A stretch of 64,000 bases of DNA from Colius striatus (Eukaryota; Chordata; Aves; Coliiformes; Coliidae): NCBI RefSeq assembly GCF_028858725.1, contig NC_084790.1, positions 35,443,031 through 35,507,030 of the forward strand. Direction: 5' to 3'. Positions 25,284 to 36,180 of the stretch are shown one piece after another. Position 1 is the stretch's first letter. Each line of letters opens with the position of its first letter. Below the pieces are notes generated by a model. The model saw only the letters and a list, made by a program, of their open reading frames with translations. It ran no database searches and was not told where the DNA came from. Both the position numbers and the translations under genes were made by a program.

Positions 25284-26774
25284 CTAATACTGGTCATCGC
25301 AGTCATCATTTACTGTTTCCCAGGAAACACCAGAGGTCCCCTCGAGGGAATCAGAATTGAAATCAACCCTCCTATCTTGTCTAGGGGGTTGCTCACTGAA
25401 AACTGGAGTGACATTCCTCCAAGGAGAGTTACTTCTTTTAACCCTTCCTTTACACAACTCCTGTGCCTGTGCTCTTGGAGTAGATGGGGTAGGTGGCCTA
25501 TCCCACTTGATCATATTCTCTCCTTGGTCCTGTGGATGGGACCGTGAAACATCCTGAGGTGTATACTCCTTATGTTCCTGCTCTTGAGCACGGGGACACT
25601 TATTCTTAAAAGCTGGAGTACTGGCAGGTGGAGAGCAAGAAACGAATTGGTCAAACTTCCGTGACATTTTCTCTACAGCTGAAACAACAGCCTGTAGGGG
25701 AGAAGACACATTTTCTTCATATTGCCGAAGTTGAGCAGCTAGTTGTTCCACCGTTTGCTTCTCATCTTCTTTCCAGGAGACAACTGCCAACGAACTGGCA
25801 TAGTTTGGTGGTGCACTTCGTAGGAACTTTCGCCACATAACTCGTGTGCAATGAACTTCATCTGGGTCTGTGGGTGCATAGTCATTATAAATAATCTCCA
25901 GCACAGCTAACTCCCTCAAATATTGAATGCCTTTCTCCATGGTGGTCCACTTACTTGGGGAGCTTGTAATATCTTCCTTGAAGGGGTATCTTTCCTTCAC
26001 GCCCAATAAAAGTCACCTCCAGAGGCTGAGGGTCTGTGATGGTCTTCCCATAGCCTTATCAATGCCCCCATCCCGGGACAAGGAGCCCAATTGCCTGGCT
26101 TCTTTGCCCTCTAAGTCCAAACTGTGGGCTCCATTTTCCCAGCATCGGAGCATCCAGGTGATAATGTGCTCACCTGGGTGACGGCTGTAATCTTTCTGCA
26201 CATCTCGCAGTTCACTCAGGGACAAAGACCGGCTGATTATCTCTGGCTCCAACTCTTCTTCCCTCTGTGATATCCCTTGTTCATCTTCATCCTTAGTGCT
26301 GCGAACTGGTTTTTTTTTTGTGTATTTCTTTTTCTGTACAGGGGCAACTGATACTGGCACAGATTGATACCCTGATTCAACAGCAATGGTATCAGTTGTC
26401 TCAGTTTGAGTGGCCGCAGTTGTAGCAGCAACAGTCTGGGTTTGAGCATCCACAGTTGTAGCAGCAGTCTGAGTGGACATAACAACGATATTCACAGTCT
26501 GAGTATGAGTGTCCACAGTGGTAACAGCAACGGTGTCAGCAGTCTGGGTATGAGTGTTCACAGCTGCAACTGCAACATCCACTGCTGGAGTCAGAACAGC
26601 AACTGGTTCTGGCACAGCTGAGTTGACTGCAACATCCACTGCTGAAGTTGGAACAGCAACTGGTTCTGGCACAGCTGAGTTAGGAATGGGTTCCTGTGTT
26701 CTCCAAATCTTTACAGGTAAAAAGCTCCCTGGACACCTGTCCATATTCTGTATGCCTCTCCTCACAGCTCTCAA
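25284..26774 (-). pseudogene. gag: Proviral gag with repeat-rich N-terminal part
   Basis: Structural polyprotein region directly upstream of protease and in the same frame. The frame is open upstream of 26774 but no convincing ATG was found, so the true start is uncertain. The N-terminal third carries two copies of a 19-residue Ala/Val/Pro repeat (NSAVPEPVAV..., a 57-bp DNA unit) and then five TQT motifs spaced 10-15 residues apart (26403-26549). An in-frame TGA at 26013-26015 breaks the frame, which reopens at once and runs through a likely capsid region (VMWRKFLRSAPPNYAS, QLAAQLRQYEENV). It ends at TAG 25284-25286. No CCHC zinc knuckle was seen. The family assignment rests on position, since the sequence itself is divergent. 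Confidence 0.8.
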
Positions 26775-27251
26775 AAAAAATTTTACAATCCCAGCCGAGG
26801 TAAAAACATGGGAAAATAATTAAAACATGGTAATTAGAACATTCCAAGTATTATTGTTAGAATCCATTAGAAGCACCTTGAAGAAATGAGGGTAAGTGAC
26901 ATAGTGAGAGGAATTACACGTCAGCTTTTCCCATAAATTGAGTGACATTATTAAGTTCTAGGAGAAAATGTGGAAGAGACAGAAAAGCCATGTACACATT
27001 CCAACCAAACTTAATAACCCATGACAAAATCATATCATAAGCCAATCCCATCCAGTGCAGTCGCATGAGAATTTTTATACATTTTCCACCGACGAGAAAC
27101 ACTATCAAAGGACATACCTGATGCAGATATGAGGACATGTAATACCACCATACGAGCATATCAACCAACATTGTGATCAGCAATCAGTTAGTGTCAGGAG
27201 CGTACACAAGGATTTTGTTTAAAACCACTCTGTTCTATTTCAACCTTGCGG

Positions 27252-27266
27252 GCCCCACGGGCGCCA
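27252..27266 (-). promoter_or_regulatory. Primer binding site, lysine-tRNA-like
   Basis: On the minus strand, five bases after the 5' LTR end, TGGCGCCCGTGGGGC matches the site used with lysine tRNA (TGGCGCCCAACGTGGGGC) except that AAC is missing. Its position right after the LTR supports the call. The tRNA identity is inference. Confidence 0.65.
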
Positions 27267-27271
27267 ATTAA

Positions 27272-27703
27272 TGTCATGGTTTTGCCCAGCCGGAGCAAAG
27301 GGGAAGAAAACCACGACTTCTCCCCCTCTTGACGGAATGTGGAGGGGATCAAAGAGGGAGAGAAAAAAAACTAAAAGAGCCCGTGTAAGTTGAAATAAGA
27401 ACAGTTTACTGGGGAAAATTGAAGAGTAACAACTATAACAAAGACAAGGGGATATTACAAAGAAAACTGGTGAGTGATGCAGTTGCTCACCACCCGGGAC
27501 CCGACGTGAGCGACTGCTCCGGACCGGCGACCGACAGTCCGCACCCCCGGAAGAACTTATTCTGGCCAGCCCCCACCTATACCCTGGGCATGACTGTTAG
27601 GATGGTATCGAATACCTGCTGGCCAGCCTGGGTCAGCTCTTCAGGCTGTGCCCTTTCCTGGTTCCTAAAGGGAATTAACTCTATCCTGGCTCAAACCAGG
27701 ACA
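27272..27703 (-). repeat. Provirus 5' LTR
   Basis: A 432-bp LTR with the same ends as the 3' LTR (TGTCATGGTTTTGCCC ... CTCAAACCAGGACA on the plus strand). On the U5 side it adjoins the PBS. On its U3 side it is not followed by the host duplication but by a 152-bp extension (27704-27855). Confidence 0.9.
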
Positions 27704-27855
27704 TTCCACCCCTTATTCTATACCATCTACACGTCATGTCTAGCTTTACACATCATAATCACCTACACATACATAACGTAGAGCAACTATAGGAATCAGG
27801 ACATTCAACAGCTATCATTATACAATTTAATTCTATCCTGGCTCAAACCAGGACA
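27704..27855 (-). repeat. Extra PPT-side segment plus start of a second LTR
   Basis: 27704-27833 is a 130-bp copy, with 2 mismatches by eye and no gaps, of 21989-22118, the internal DNA that lies between integrase and the 3' LTR. It is followed by 22 bp (27834-27855) identical to the U3 start of the LTR, and then by the host duplication CATTC. So the provirus has LTR, internal 3' segment and LTR start in tandem at its 5' end. Confidence 0.88.
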
Positions 27856-28141
27856 CATTCCCATGATCATCTTAGTGGCCCTGCACCGGACTCTCTCCAG
27901 AAGTTTTCTGTCCCTCTTGAGCTGAGGAGCCCAGAACTGGACACAGGACTCCAGATGAGGTCTCACCAGGGCAGAGTAGAGGGGGAGAAGAACCTCCCGT
28001 GACCTGCTGGCCACACTCTTCTTGATGCATCCCAGGATGCCATTGGCCTTCTTGGCCATGAGGGCACATTGCTGGCTCATATTTAGCTTATTATCAATCA
28101 GGACTCCCAGGTCTCTCTCTGCAGAGCTGCTCTTCAGCAGG

Positions 28142-29151
28142 TCAATCCCCAGCCTGTACTGGTGCACTGGGTTGTTCCTTCCCAGATGCAGGACTCTGTA
28201 CCTTGTTGAACCTCATGAGGTTCCTCTCTGCCCAACTCTCAAGCCAGTCGAGATCCCACTGAATGGCAGCACAGCCTTCTGGGGAATCAGCCAGTTCTCC
28301 CAATTTGGTGTCATCAGGGAACTTGCTGAGGGTACACTCTGTCCCCTCAGCCAGATCGTTGATGAAGATGTTGAACACGACTGGCCCCAGAACTGATCCC
28401 TGTGGAACTCCACTGGCCACAGGCCTCCAACTCGATTCTGTGCCATTGATCACCACCCTCTGGGCTCCATCATTCAGCCAGCTCTTGATCCACCTCACCA
28501 TCCACTAATCCACTCTGCCTGAGCTCTCTGATGAGGATGTTATGGGAGACAGTGTCAAAAGCCTTGCTGAAATCAAGGCAGATGACATCCGCTGCTCTCC
28601 CCTCATTTACCCAGCCAGTTATGCATTCATAGAAGGCTATCAGGTTGGTCAAACAGGATTTTCCCTTTGGTTAATCCATGTTGACTCCCCCTGATAACCA
28701 TCTTATCCTTCATATGTTCAGTGATAACATTCAGAATGAGTTGTTCCATCACCTTTCCAGGGATGGAGGTGAGGCTGACTGGCCTGTAGTTTCCTGGGTC
28801 ATCCTTCCTGCCCTTTTTGAAGACTGGCATGACATTGGCCTTTCTCCAGTCCTCAGGCACCTCGCCTGTCCTCCATGAATGTTCAAAAATGATGGAGAGA
28901 GGCTTAGCAATCACATCAGCCAGCTTCCTCAGCACTCTAGGATGCATCTCATCAGGACCCATTGACTTACAAGCCTTAAGCTTGGCCAACAAGTCTTTAA
29001 CTTCTTCCTCTTCTGCCCAGGTCAAGTCCTCTGCAGACCTGGCCATCTTATTACCCTTGCTGGGCTGGGCTTCCTGAGGGATGGCCTTGGCTGTAAAGAC
29101 TGAAGCAAAGAAGGCATTCAGTACTTCGGCCTTCTCTGCATCCTCAGACAC
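28142..29151 (-). pseudogene. CR1 reverse transcriptase remnant
   Basis: Two overlapping open stretches (28627-29151 and 28142-28501/28652) encode most of a CR1 reverse transcriptase: [30 protein letters not shown] (catalytic aspartate) and [15 protein letters not shown]. The segment equivalent to the catalytic box reads FPDDTKL, so an Ala is replaced by Pro. Frame breaks occur near 28640. This is a dead LINE copy. Confidence 0.9.
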
Positions 29152-29790
29152 CAGGGCACCCTGTCTTCAGCAGCAGGCCCACACTCCCCCTCATCTTCCT
29201 TCTGCTGCTGATGTACTTGAAAAATGGCTTATTGCTGTCCTTAACTTCCCTGGCTAAATTTAATTCTAGAAGGGCTCTAACCTTCCTAGTTGCACCCCTG
29301 CATGCCCTGGCAATGTTCCTGTACTCTTCCCAAGAAGCCAGCCCCTGTTTCCACCTCTCATAGATGGCTGCTTTCTGCCTGCGTTGTCTCATCAGATCCT
29401 TGCTCATCCATGGAGGCCTCCTACCTCCTTTTCCACCTTTCTTGTGTGTTAGGACACACTGATCTTGGGCTTCAAGGAAGTGGTGCTTGAAGATTGACCA
29501 CAATCTTGGGCACTTCTGTCTTCTAGAATCATATCCCATGAGATCTACCTAAGCAAGTCTGAAAAGGCCAAAGTTTGCTCGCCTGAAATCCAGGGTCACA
29601 GTCCTGCTTTGTGTTCTGCCCCTTCCACACAGGATTTTGAACTCTACCATCTCATGGTTGCTGCAGCCAAGGTTGCCTCCAACCTTCACATCCCCAAACA
29701 GACCCTCATTTGTAAGTACTAGGTCCAGCAGCACACCCCTCCTTGTTGATTCCTCAATCACCTGTGACCCCTGAGTCACCGCTTCTCTAG

Positions 29791-32700
29791 ATTAAAACAA
29801 CCCTGGCTTTTGTTCAGCCTTCCTTGTAAGTCCTGCTGCCATACTTGTTTGTATGAAGACAGGCCAACCTGTTGGACAAAGCAAAAGTGTGATGGCCTAC
29901 CTTCTCATTAGAGCTGAGCAGTGATTACAGCAGCTACCTGTCACCAGCCATGAAGAAAGTGTTCTGGGCTTATAGACCTATACATTTTTTGGACCTGGAG
30001 CTAGAAACATCTAGATTCAAACCTAAGTTTTGCTGCTGCCAGTCTATTCCTAGGCAAATTCAATCCCAGTTCACAGTTCCTTCACTTGACAGACAGGTCT
30101 AGAAATAACAATTTGCTTACCTTAACATAGCATGAGCGAATTAATATAAAGTTGGAAATTGTAGAGATGTTGTAAAGCTTGGTGGAAGAGCTCACTGTTA
30201 TGGCAGATCTCCACAGGGATAGGTTTTCTCTCTTCAAGGTCATTTTTTTTTTTCTGAAATAGTACAGGTTTCTTTAAAAATCAAAGTTCTTCAAGAGTGA
30301 CTTCATCAAACTGTTGGGAAATCAGCAGCTTCCATGAAAATATGGGGAAGTGCAGGACTTTAGAGCACCTGGAATCTCATGGGTAAGTATTGATATTTGA
30401 AGCCCTCCAAGTGAATGATCAAACCAATTTGCCTCACATTGTTGCAATTCATGGCTTTCCTAGTACCAAGCTGCCTTAGCCTGCTGGGAAGATTATCTCC
30501 ACAGTAGGTGTATTCGTCCTCCCTAGAAGATGATTGTGAGTATCAGAATGCTTTCTGGTTCAGTCTGGTCTTTTTGTTTTTGTAGCACTGCAGGAGACAT
30601 CCACATGCAATCACTCAAATGCTTACTGATAAGGCTTTCTCTCCAGACTGGAACTTTCTACACAATCACCTTTCTTTAGTTGTCCTGGACATGAGACTCC
30701 ATATCAAAGCTTTGTACGGAGACTTATAGTCCTCTTAAATTAAAAACAGGAAGGTTTGTGTTGTTCTGGTTTAAATACATTAAATGATGGAGGGCACCAT
30801 TTCAGAGTGTTTTCTGAAACAGTGTGGGCATACTAAAAGACATCAATGTTGCTTGCTTTTACTCTTTAATGAAGAATGAATCCCGCATGGGTAGATATAG
30901 GCAAGCAAAAAGCAGCCTGTATTATTTTTTTTGTAAAAGAGCACTGTCTGTGTTACAGTCTCCAGTTAAGCCAAGACCATTTGCAAACATTCTTTGCATT
31001 GCACATCCATGTGATTCATGCCTATCTACCTGGAGTTTGCTTAAGCACTACAGTTGCTCTTGTGTGCTAGCAGGAGTGCTGAGGTGTATCTCACAGCTCT
31101 TGCTGCCTGGTACTGCTCTAGGGACAGCTTTGAGGAGGGCAGTGGTATAACCTGTCTGTTCTACTCCCAACCTCCATCTTCTTAGCCCACTGGTTAATTC
31201 AACTGAGCTACACCCTGTTCAGCACACATGACCTGTGTTAACAATAGCTTATTCACAGGTAGGTGGAGTAGTCCAGCCTTAGCTGTGCTCAATGCATCAG
31301 GATTCAGAATGGAAGGAGAGAGACAGTGACAACACCATGCCAGACAGATGTGGAGGCAGCCGACAAGTAGTGCTGCAGATTTCCCTTGTGTGAGTCACAC
31401 AGTCTTGCATTTCATTACTCTAAAGAACAGCAGTGCCTCCTGAGTTTTAGCAAGAGACATTATATAACAGGGGAACTTCTCATCTCACAGTACCAAGAAA
31501 AACAAGTTTTCTAGGGCTTGAGGGAAGATCAACCAAGGCAGGAACGCAGGCCTATTATTGGTGCTTATTTAAATGCAACTCCAGGCAAAGGAAGCCTTGA
31601 AAGAGGTTATTCATGGAGACTGGAGGAAGCAACTTTTCCAGGCAGATTGTTTTTCTACAGGAAAGAGATGTTTATCTATGCAATGCATCAGTGACTAGGA
31701 GAGGTGAGTTAGTAGAGCTGATAGCTCAGCCTTGCTTAGAAATCTCATTATTTTGGGCTTTCATTGATGAAAATCTTCCAGGACTTAATCCCAGGCTCAG
31801 GAATTGAATTAGGGCAGAGGAGCTTACTGACAACAAAGGAGCCAGAGGACTTGCTGCCTCTGACCCCAAGCAGGCCAAGCAGGGCCATCACGTCTTTCCT
31901 TTCATTAACACATCTACTGGGACTTTTGCTGAAGGCTGTGTGGGTCAATGGCATGAGTAGTATTACTGGTATTGCAGTGGGTCACAGGTAAAGAGATAAA
32001 GAACAAAAGGCCTAGAAATTACATGCTCTACTCTGTGTCAGCATTGGTGGTTCTCCACCCAGGTTAAGGAGTAGCAAACCAGCAATGCTCTCCTTCCAAA
32101 CTGGACATTGCAGGAGTCAGGTTCAGCAGTGCAGCATGGGGTCACTGGTCAATTAAGCCTTACCATAGGGCACATGCACAGCAACAAGGCGAGATAGGGG
32201 ATGCACTTGTCCAAGATGGACCTGCTTGCAGTCATCCTGGATCCACAGTAGGAAGAGGTGAAAGAAATCACCCAAGAAAGGGAAAAGGTCCCTATTAGCT
32301 TTCCTTCCAATCTTATGCCTGTCCAGGACCATGTCTTTGCTCCACCTATGGGCTGGGCCTGGCACAAGTAGCTGTAGTCCAGGCAGTGCTGGACTCTGTC
32401 TTCATACAGATCTGATGCAATGGGTACTTTTGCTTGCCTCCTCTGGCACATAAGGCCTCTGACAGTTTAGGAGGTTAGGAGGCACAGTACTGTTTCATCC
32501 TCAGCTGAAATCATCCTGGATTTCTTGAACTTAAACATGTCCAGGTCTGTGTGTAGTAGACCCAGAAAATAACTTGTACAAGGAGTGGTGGACCAACGGC
32601 TACCAGGCTTTACCTGCTTTCATACCAGAGAAGCTGGAGTCTGCCTTCAAGCCATACTTAGCTCCCATCTTATACAAACTTCTCTGCAAGCAAGCAAGCC

Positions 32701-35700
32701 TGGGTTCAGAACACAAGTACAAACTTGGCTAAATCCTAGAGAAAGTCTTACTCTGCACCTCCAGAAGGGAGCATATTGTATATAAAAAAGAGAAGCAAAT
32801 AAGAGAGGGCTGCAGAAAATTCTAATTTAATTTCATTGGGGAAAATGTTAATTGAGCTAGTTAGTACCTGTGTAGTGAAAAGTCAATGCAGATAGGTCTA
32901 CCTTACTTAAGCTTTCACCTGCACACTCATGTCATCCCCTTTCCATGCTCTTTGTAGCACAGACTTCCCAGTTCTCAGCTGCATTGTGCTTGAAATACTC
33001 TCAGTGGCAGAAGCTACCATATGCCATGCCATCTGTGAAAGCATGCAAGCAGAGGATTCCTTTTTTTTTTCCCAATTAACTAAAAAGAGGTTGACTAAAA
33101 GGAATACTTCCGATTTGAAAAATATAATTTAAAGAACCTAAGTAGGTATTCTGAGAGGAACAGCTGCAACTACAGTGGCCAAGTAATAAGCACAAGCAAT
33201 TAGTACAGTCTTTATATACTTTAAACATAGTACTTAGGGCCTTTTGATAGGACTTATTTATTTAACATCAGAGGTTGGGAATAAAACCATTTTACTATAC
33301 AAAAACAATCAGAGGTTTTAAGTGTGTGCATCACCTTTAACAAGTCCCTTCTTTTAGAATCATTAATCCATTACAGATTTCCCAGGAAAAAAAAAAAAAA
33401 AGCAAACCAGAAAATCTACTCACTAGCTTCTAAGAAACATATCTTCTAAAAAGGAACAGAGAACAGATCTGAGTGTTTTCCTTTGAACTCAGTTCAAACA
33501 GACATAGCAGCCTGCCACCCAGTTTGTGCATACAGCTACTTGTAGGATGAGTGGAGAACATTTTGAGACAGTAAATTTTATGTCCTCCTCGTGCTGATAT
33601 AAACGATGACACAAGGCATCATGACGTCAAACATAAGGTCTAAATGTTTTCTGAAATTGAGCTGTATGAAGTAGCTCTGCCATTCCCTTCCAAATAGCTG
33701 TGAGCATCTGCTTTGCCCTTCATGTTCCTGCTGTGCAGCTCTGACTGGCTGCAGTCTCTCAGCCAGGCCAAGAGAGCTGATGGACTCCATAGACCTGCTT
33801 CATGGAGAGATAAAGTGCTACGTTACTCTCTCATTGCCTTCTCCAGAAAAGCAGAATCATGAAACCAATATCCTCAATGCTTGTTCACTGCCTGGTAGTG
33901 AGCACCTGAATGTGACTGCTTCAAGCATGTCCTCATGACCCGGGTACAAAGAACACTAATGTGACTCTTACCACTGGTAAATGCAGAGATGACACTAGTT
34001 CTTGTAGGTATTCTCATCAGTCCCACCCAGTAAATATTTATGTATGGTGCAAGTTGGTTTCATGAGATGAGGAACGCAAACTGGCTAGGAAAAACAGGAA
34101 AGTAAAGAACAAGTTTGTTAAGATGCTACTCAGATTTTCATACGGAACAGCTGAGAGAATGGAAACCAGAGGATATTTACATGTTATGACCTACTGGAAA
34201 CATGAGGCTGCATTACACTTAGGAATGCTGCCTTGTGTGCAAACCAGGAAACCACTCCTCACTTGCTCACCTAGCAGCAGAACTAGAGAGTGGAAAGGCA
34301 GCACCCAGCACAGGAGAATTGTGAAAACACAACAGGAAACCCTGTGTGCCACACTTGCACTAAACAAGCACGTTGCACACCTTTCTTGGGACTGTGAATG
34401 GCACTGCACTGGAAACTCCGCTGCCATTGAAAATGAGTGATGAACTATATCCTTCTCTGCTTTTGAAAATTGCCTTTCTGATGGAGGAATTTAATAAGCT
34501 GAAGGACTTCTGGAGAAAGAGAAGGAAATTTCCTTGGTTTATCCTTCATGCTTTAGTAAAAAGTAAGCTGTGAGTCAGAAATGGGAACACCTTCCCTAGC
34601 AAAGGAACAGATACTGTGCTTTTTTGTTTTCCAAAACTCTGAGTCACTTTTTCTGTGTTTAAGTAAACATCACAAATGAAGTTTAAGCTGCTCCTGAAAT
34701 CATTAAGTCTTTTGGTACAGATGATTACCTTTCTTTCATTATCACCATTATTACTTGGAGTAAAAAGGAAATAAAAAATTCCTATCCACTGCTTGGTCAC
34801 GTTTACAAGCCACATACAGATCAGATTAAAAGTGATTTTTTTCTTCCAAGGGAAAATGAAAATGGATCAAAATGTTGCATGTAGGGAGTACTACAGGTAA
34901 ATGCACTAGTGCATACAAATCGCCCTCTCGCATTTTGTCTCCATGGAGCTTTGGCATCCATCTGTAACAAAAGTTTTTAATAAACCATTTCAATTCAGGA
35001 AGCTCTGGCAGTCACAGCTACATAAATCGAAAATGTCATTTGGTCCATCAATTCAGTACCAAAATTAAAGTTTTCCATCAAAAAGCATTTGCCAAAGACA
35101 CTATCCATTATCATTTCTTCTACAAGATCAATGCTGCCATTCTCAAATATGTCATACTGTCTGTGAGCTGTGAGGTTTATGTTTGTGAAGCACAACTCCT
35201 GTTGACCATTCTGTATGTTGGTAGGCAGACCTATGAGTGGCAGGCAAGAGCTGCCACTCACTTCACAACTGAGTCTGCCATATCCACATGGAATCCATCC
35301 ATCCATCCATCCATCCATCCATCCATCCACCCACTGCCCCTGCTCCCCTCCCCAGTCTATCCATGGAGTGACAGATACACCTCTGGACTTCAGAAAAGCA
35401 TGAATGAGAAAATACCAGAGAGTATGGTGAACTCAATTTCCAGTCAAAAATGCAGAGCTGATGAAACAGCCTCTCAACAAATCTTATCTTAGACAATTAT
35501 TTAGCTGTATTTATAGACAATTTTCTCAAATTTATTTGCTATATAAAACCATTTGCTGCATCATTTCAGGGAATTATTTCAGTGAGTTCCAGTGCAGTTT
35601 GCTGTAAATTTTAGCTCTGTGCTGTGTTGCACTATTCTGCTCCAGTATAAAACTTACCTTAGCCTTTCTATTCCCTGACTATACAACATAAAATCAAGCT

Positions 35701-36107
35701 GCTTCTTAACTATTCAGCTTAGCAAGAACCAAACCTACTTTTAATCATGACTACTCAATTCAGATCGTGGCTTGTATGATCATTCCTGGTGAGAAAGCAA
35801 ACACAGGAAAAGCTGAAACCATATAAGAACCAGCTACTAAAAATGTGAAGAAATATTCCAACATAATTTGGCTACAAACATTACTTTGTCCATATAATAT
35901 GACAAACAAAGGAGAACCTTCAATATTTCAGAGTTTGCTATCTCATTCCCTGCCTTCAGCTAAAATACAATTTGTTCAAAAAGCCCTACATGTTAAAGCA
36001 ATCCTGAACCAGCAATAACTGCATGAGTAATCACATTTCATGTGTGGTCCTCCTGTACAAACTGAAAAATACTCATGGCACTTTGCAAAACCATTTTAGC
36101 ATGTGCC
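29791..36107. other. Intergenic, no gene recognised
   Basis: Unique-looking AT-rich DNA. No coding exon with splice signals was recognised and no RNA gene was seen. A poly(A) run lies near 33389 and a tetranucleotide microsatellite at 35293. This is the upstream flank of NIPSNAP3 and may hold regulatory elements that cannot be seen by eye. Confidence 0.45.
35293..35329. repeat. (ATCC)n microsatellite
   Basis: About nine uninterrupted ATCC units. Short frames across it (Ile-His-Pro-Ser and Met-Asp-Gly-Trp repeats) are artefacts. Confidence 0.97.
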
Positions 36108-36180
36108 ACAGAATCACAGAATCAATGGTAGCGGTTGGAAGGGACCTCTAGAGTTCATCCAGTCAGCCCCTCTCACAATG
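36108..36180 (-). mobile_element. CR1 3' terminal fragment
   Basis: A reverse-complement CR1 3' end: 'cacagaatcacagaatcaat', then 'ggttggaagggacctctaga' and 'catccagtcagcccc'. Only about 70 bp remain. Confidence 0.85.

Larger units (their letters stand above)
21556..27855 (-). mobile_element. Endogenous retrovirus, ERV-L-like, env-less provirus
   Basis: A near full-length provirus on the minus strand. In sense order it has a 5' LTR (27272-27703, with an odd extension to 27855), a PBS near 27252-27266, gag (26774-25284), protease, reverse transcriptase, RNase H and integrase (to 22117), a PPT (21989-22001), and a 3' LTR (21556-21988). The flanking target duplication is CATTC, 5 bp. There is no env frame between the end of integrase and the PPT (only about 116 bp). 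The 5-bp duplication, the lack of env and the YIDD-type RT fit an ERV-L-like lineage. The PBS is lysine-tRNA-like, which is unexpected for ERV-L. By eye the two LTRs differ at about 26 of 432 sites. The copy is defective: gag has one in-frame TGA, pol has two, and there is a frameshift between protease and RT. Confidence 0.9.
21144..29790 (-). mobile_element. CR1 LINE on minus strand, split by a provirus
   Basis: A minus-strand CR1. Its 3' end is at 21144 (reverse complement of the CR1 'attctatgat' terminus, 'gaatggtaggggttggaagg'). It runs to 21555, is interrupted by the 6.3-kb provirus, and resumes at 27856 to about 29790. The outer part covers the end of the endonuclease (motifs LDLVLTNEG and GCSNHEMVEF at 29549-29779) and the reverse transcriptase (28142-29151). 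About 2.3 kb of CR1 is present, so it is 5'-truncated. The 5-bp duplication CATTC at 21551-21555 and 27856-27860 marks the retroviral insertion, so the CR1 is older than the provirus. Confidence 0.93.

Noticed and set aside
26914-27183. 89-codon hydrophobic minus-strand frame in the proviral leader
   Set aside because: It sits between the PBS and gag, is not in frame with gag, and matches nothing I know. AT-rich DNA easily gives hydrophobic frames.
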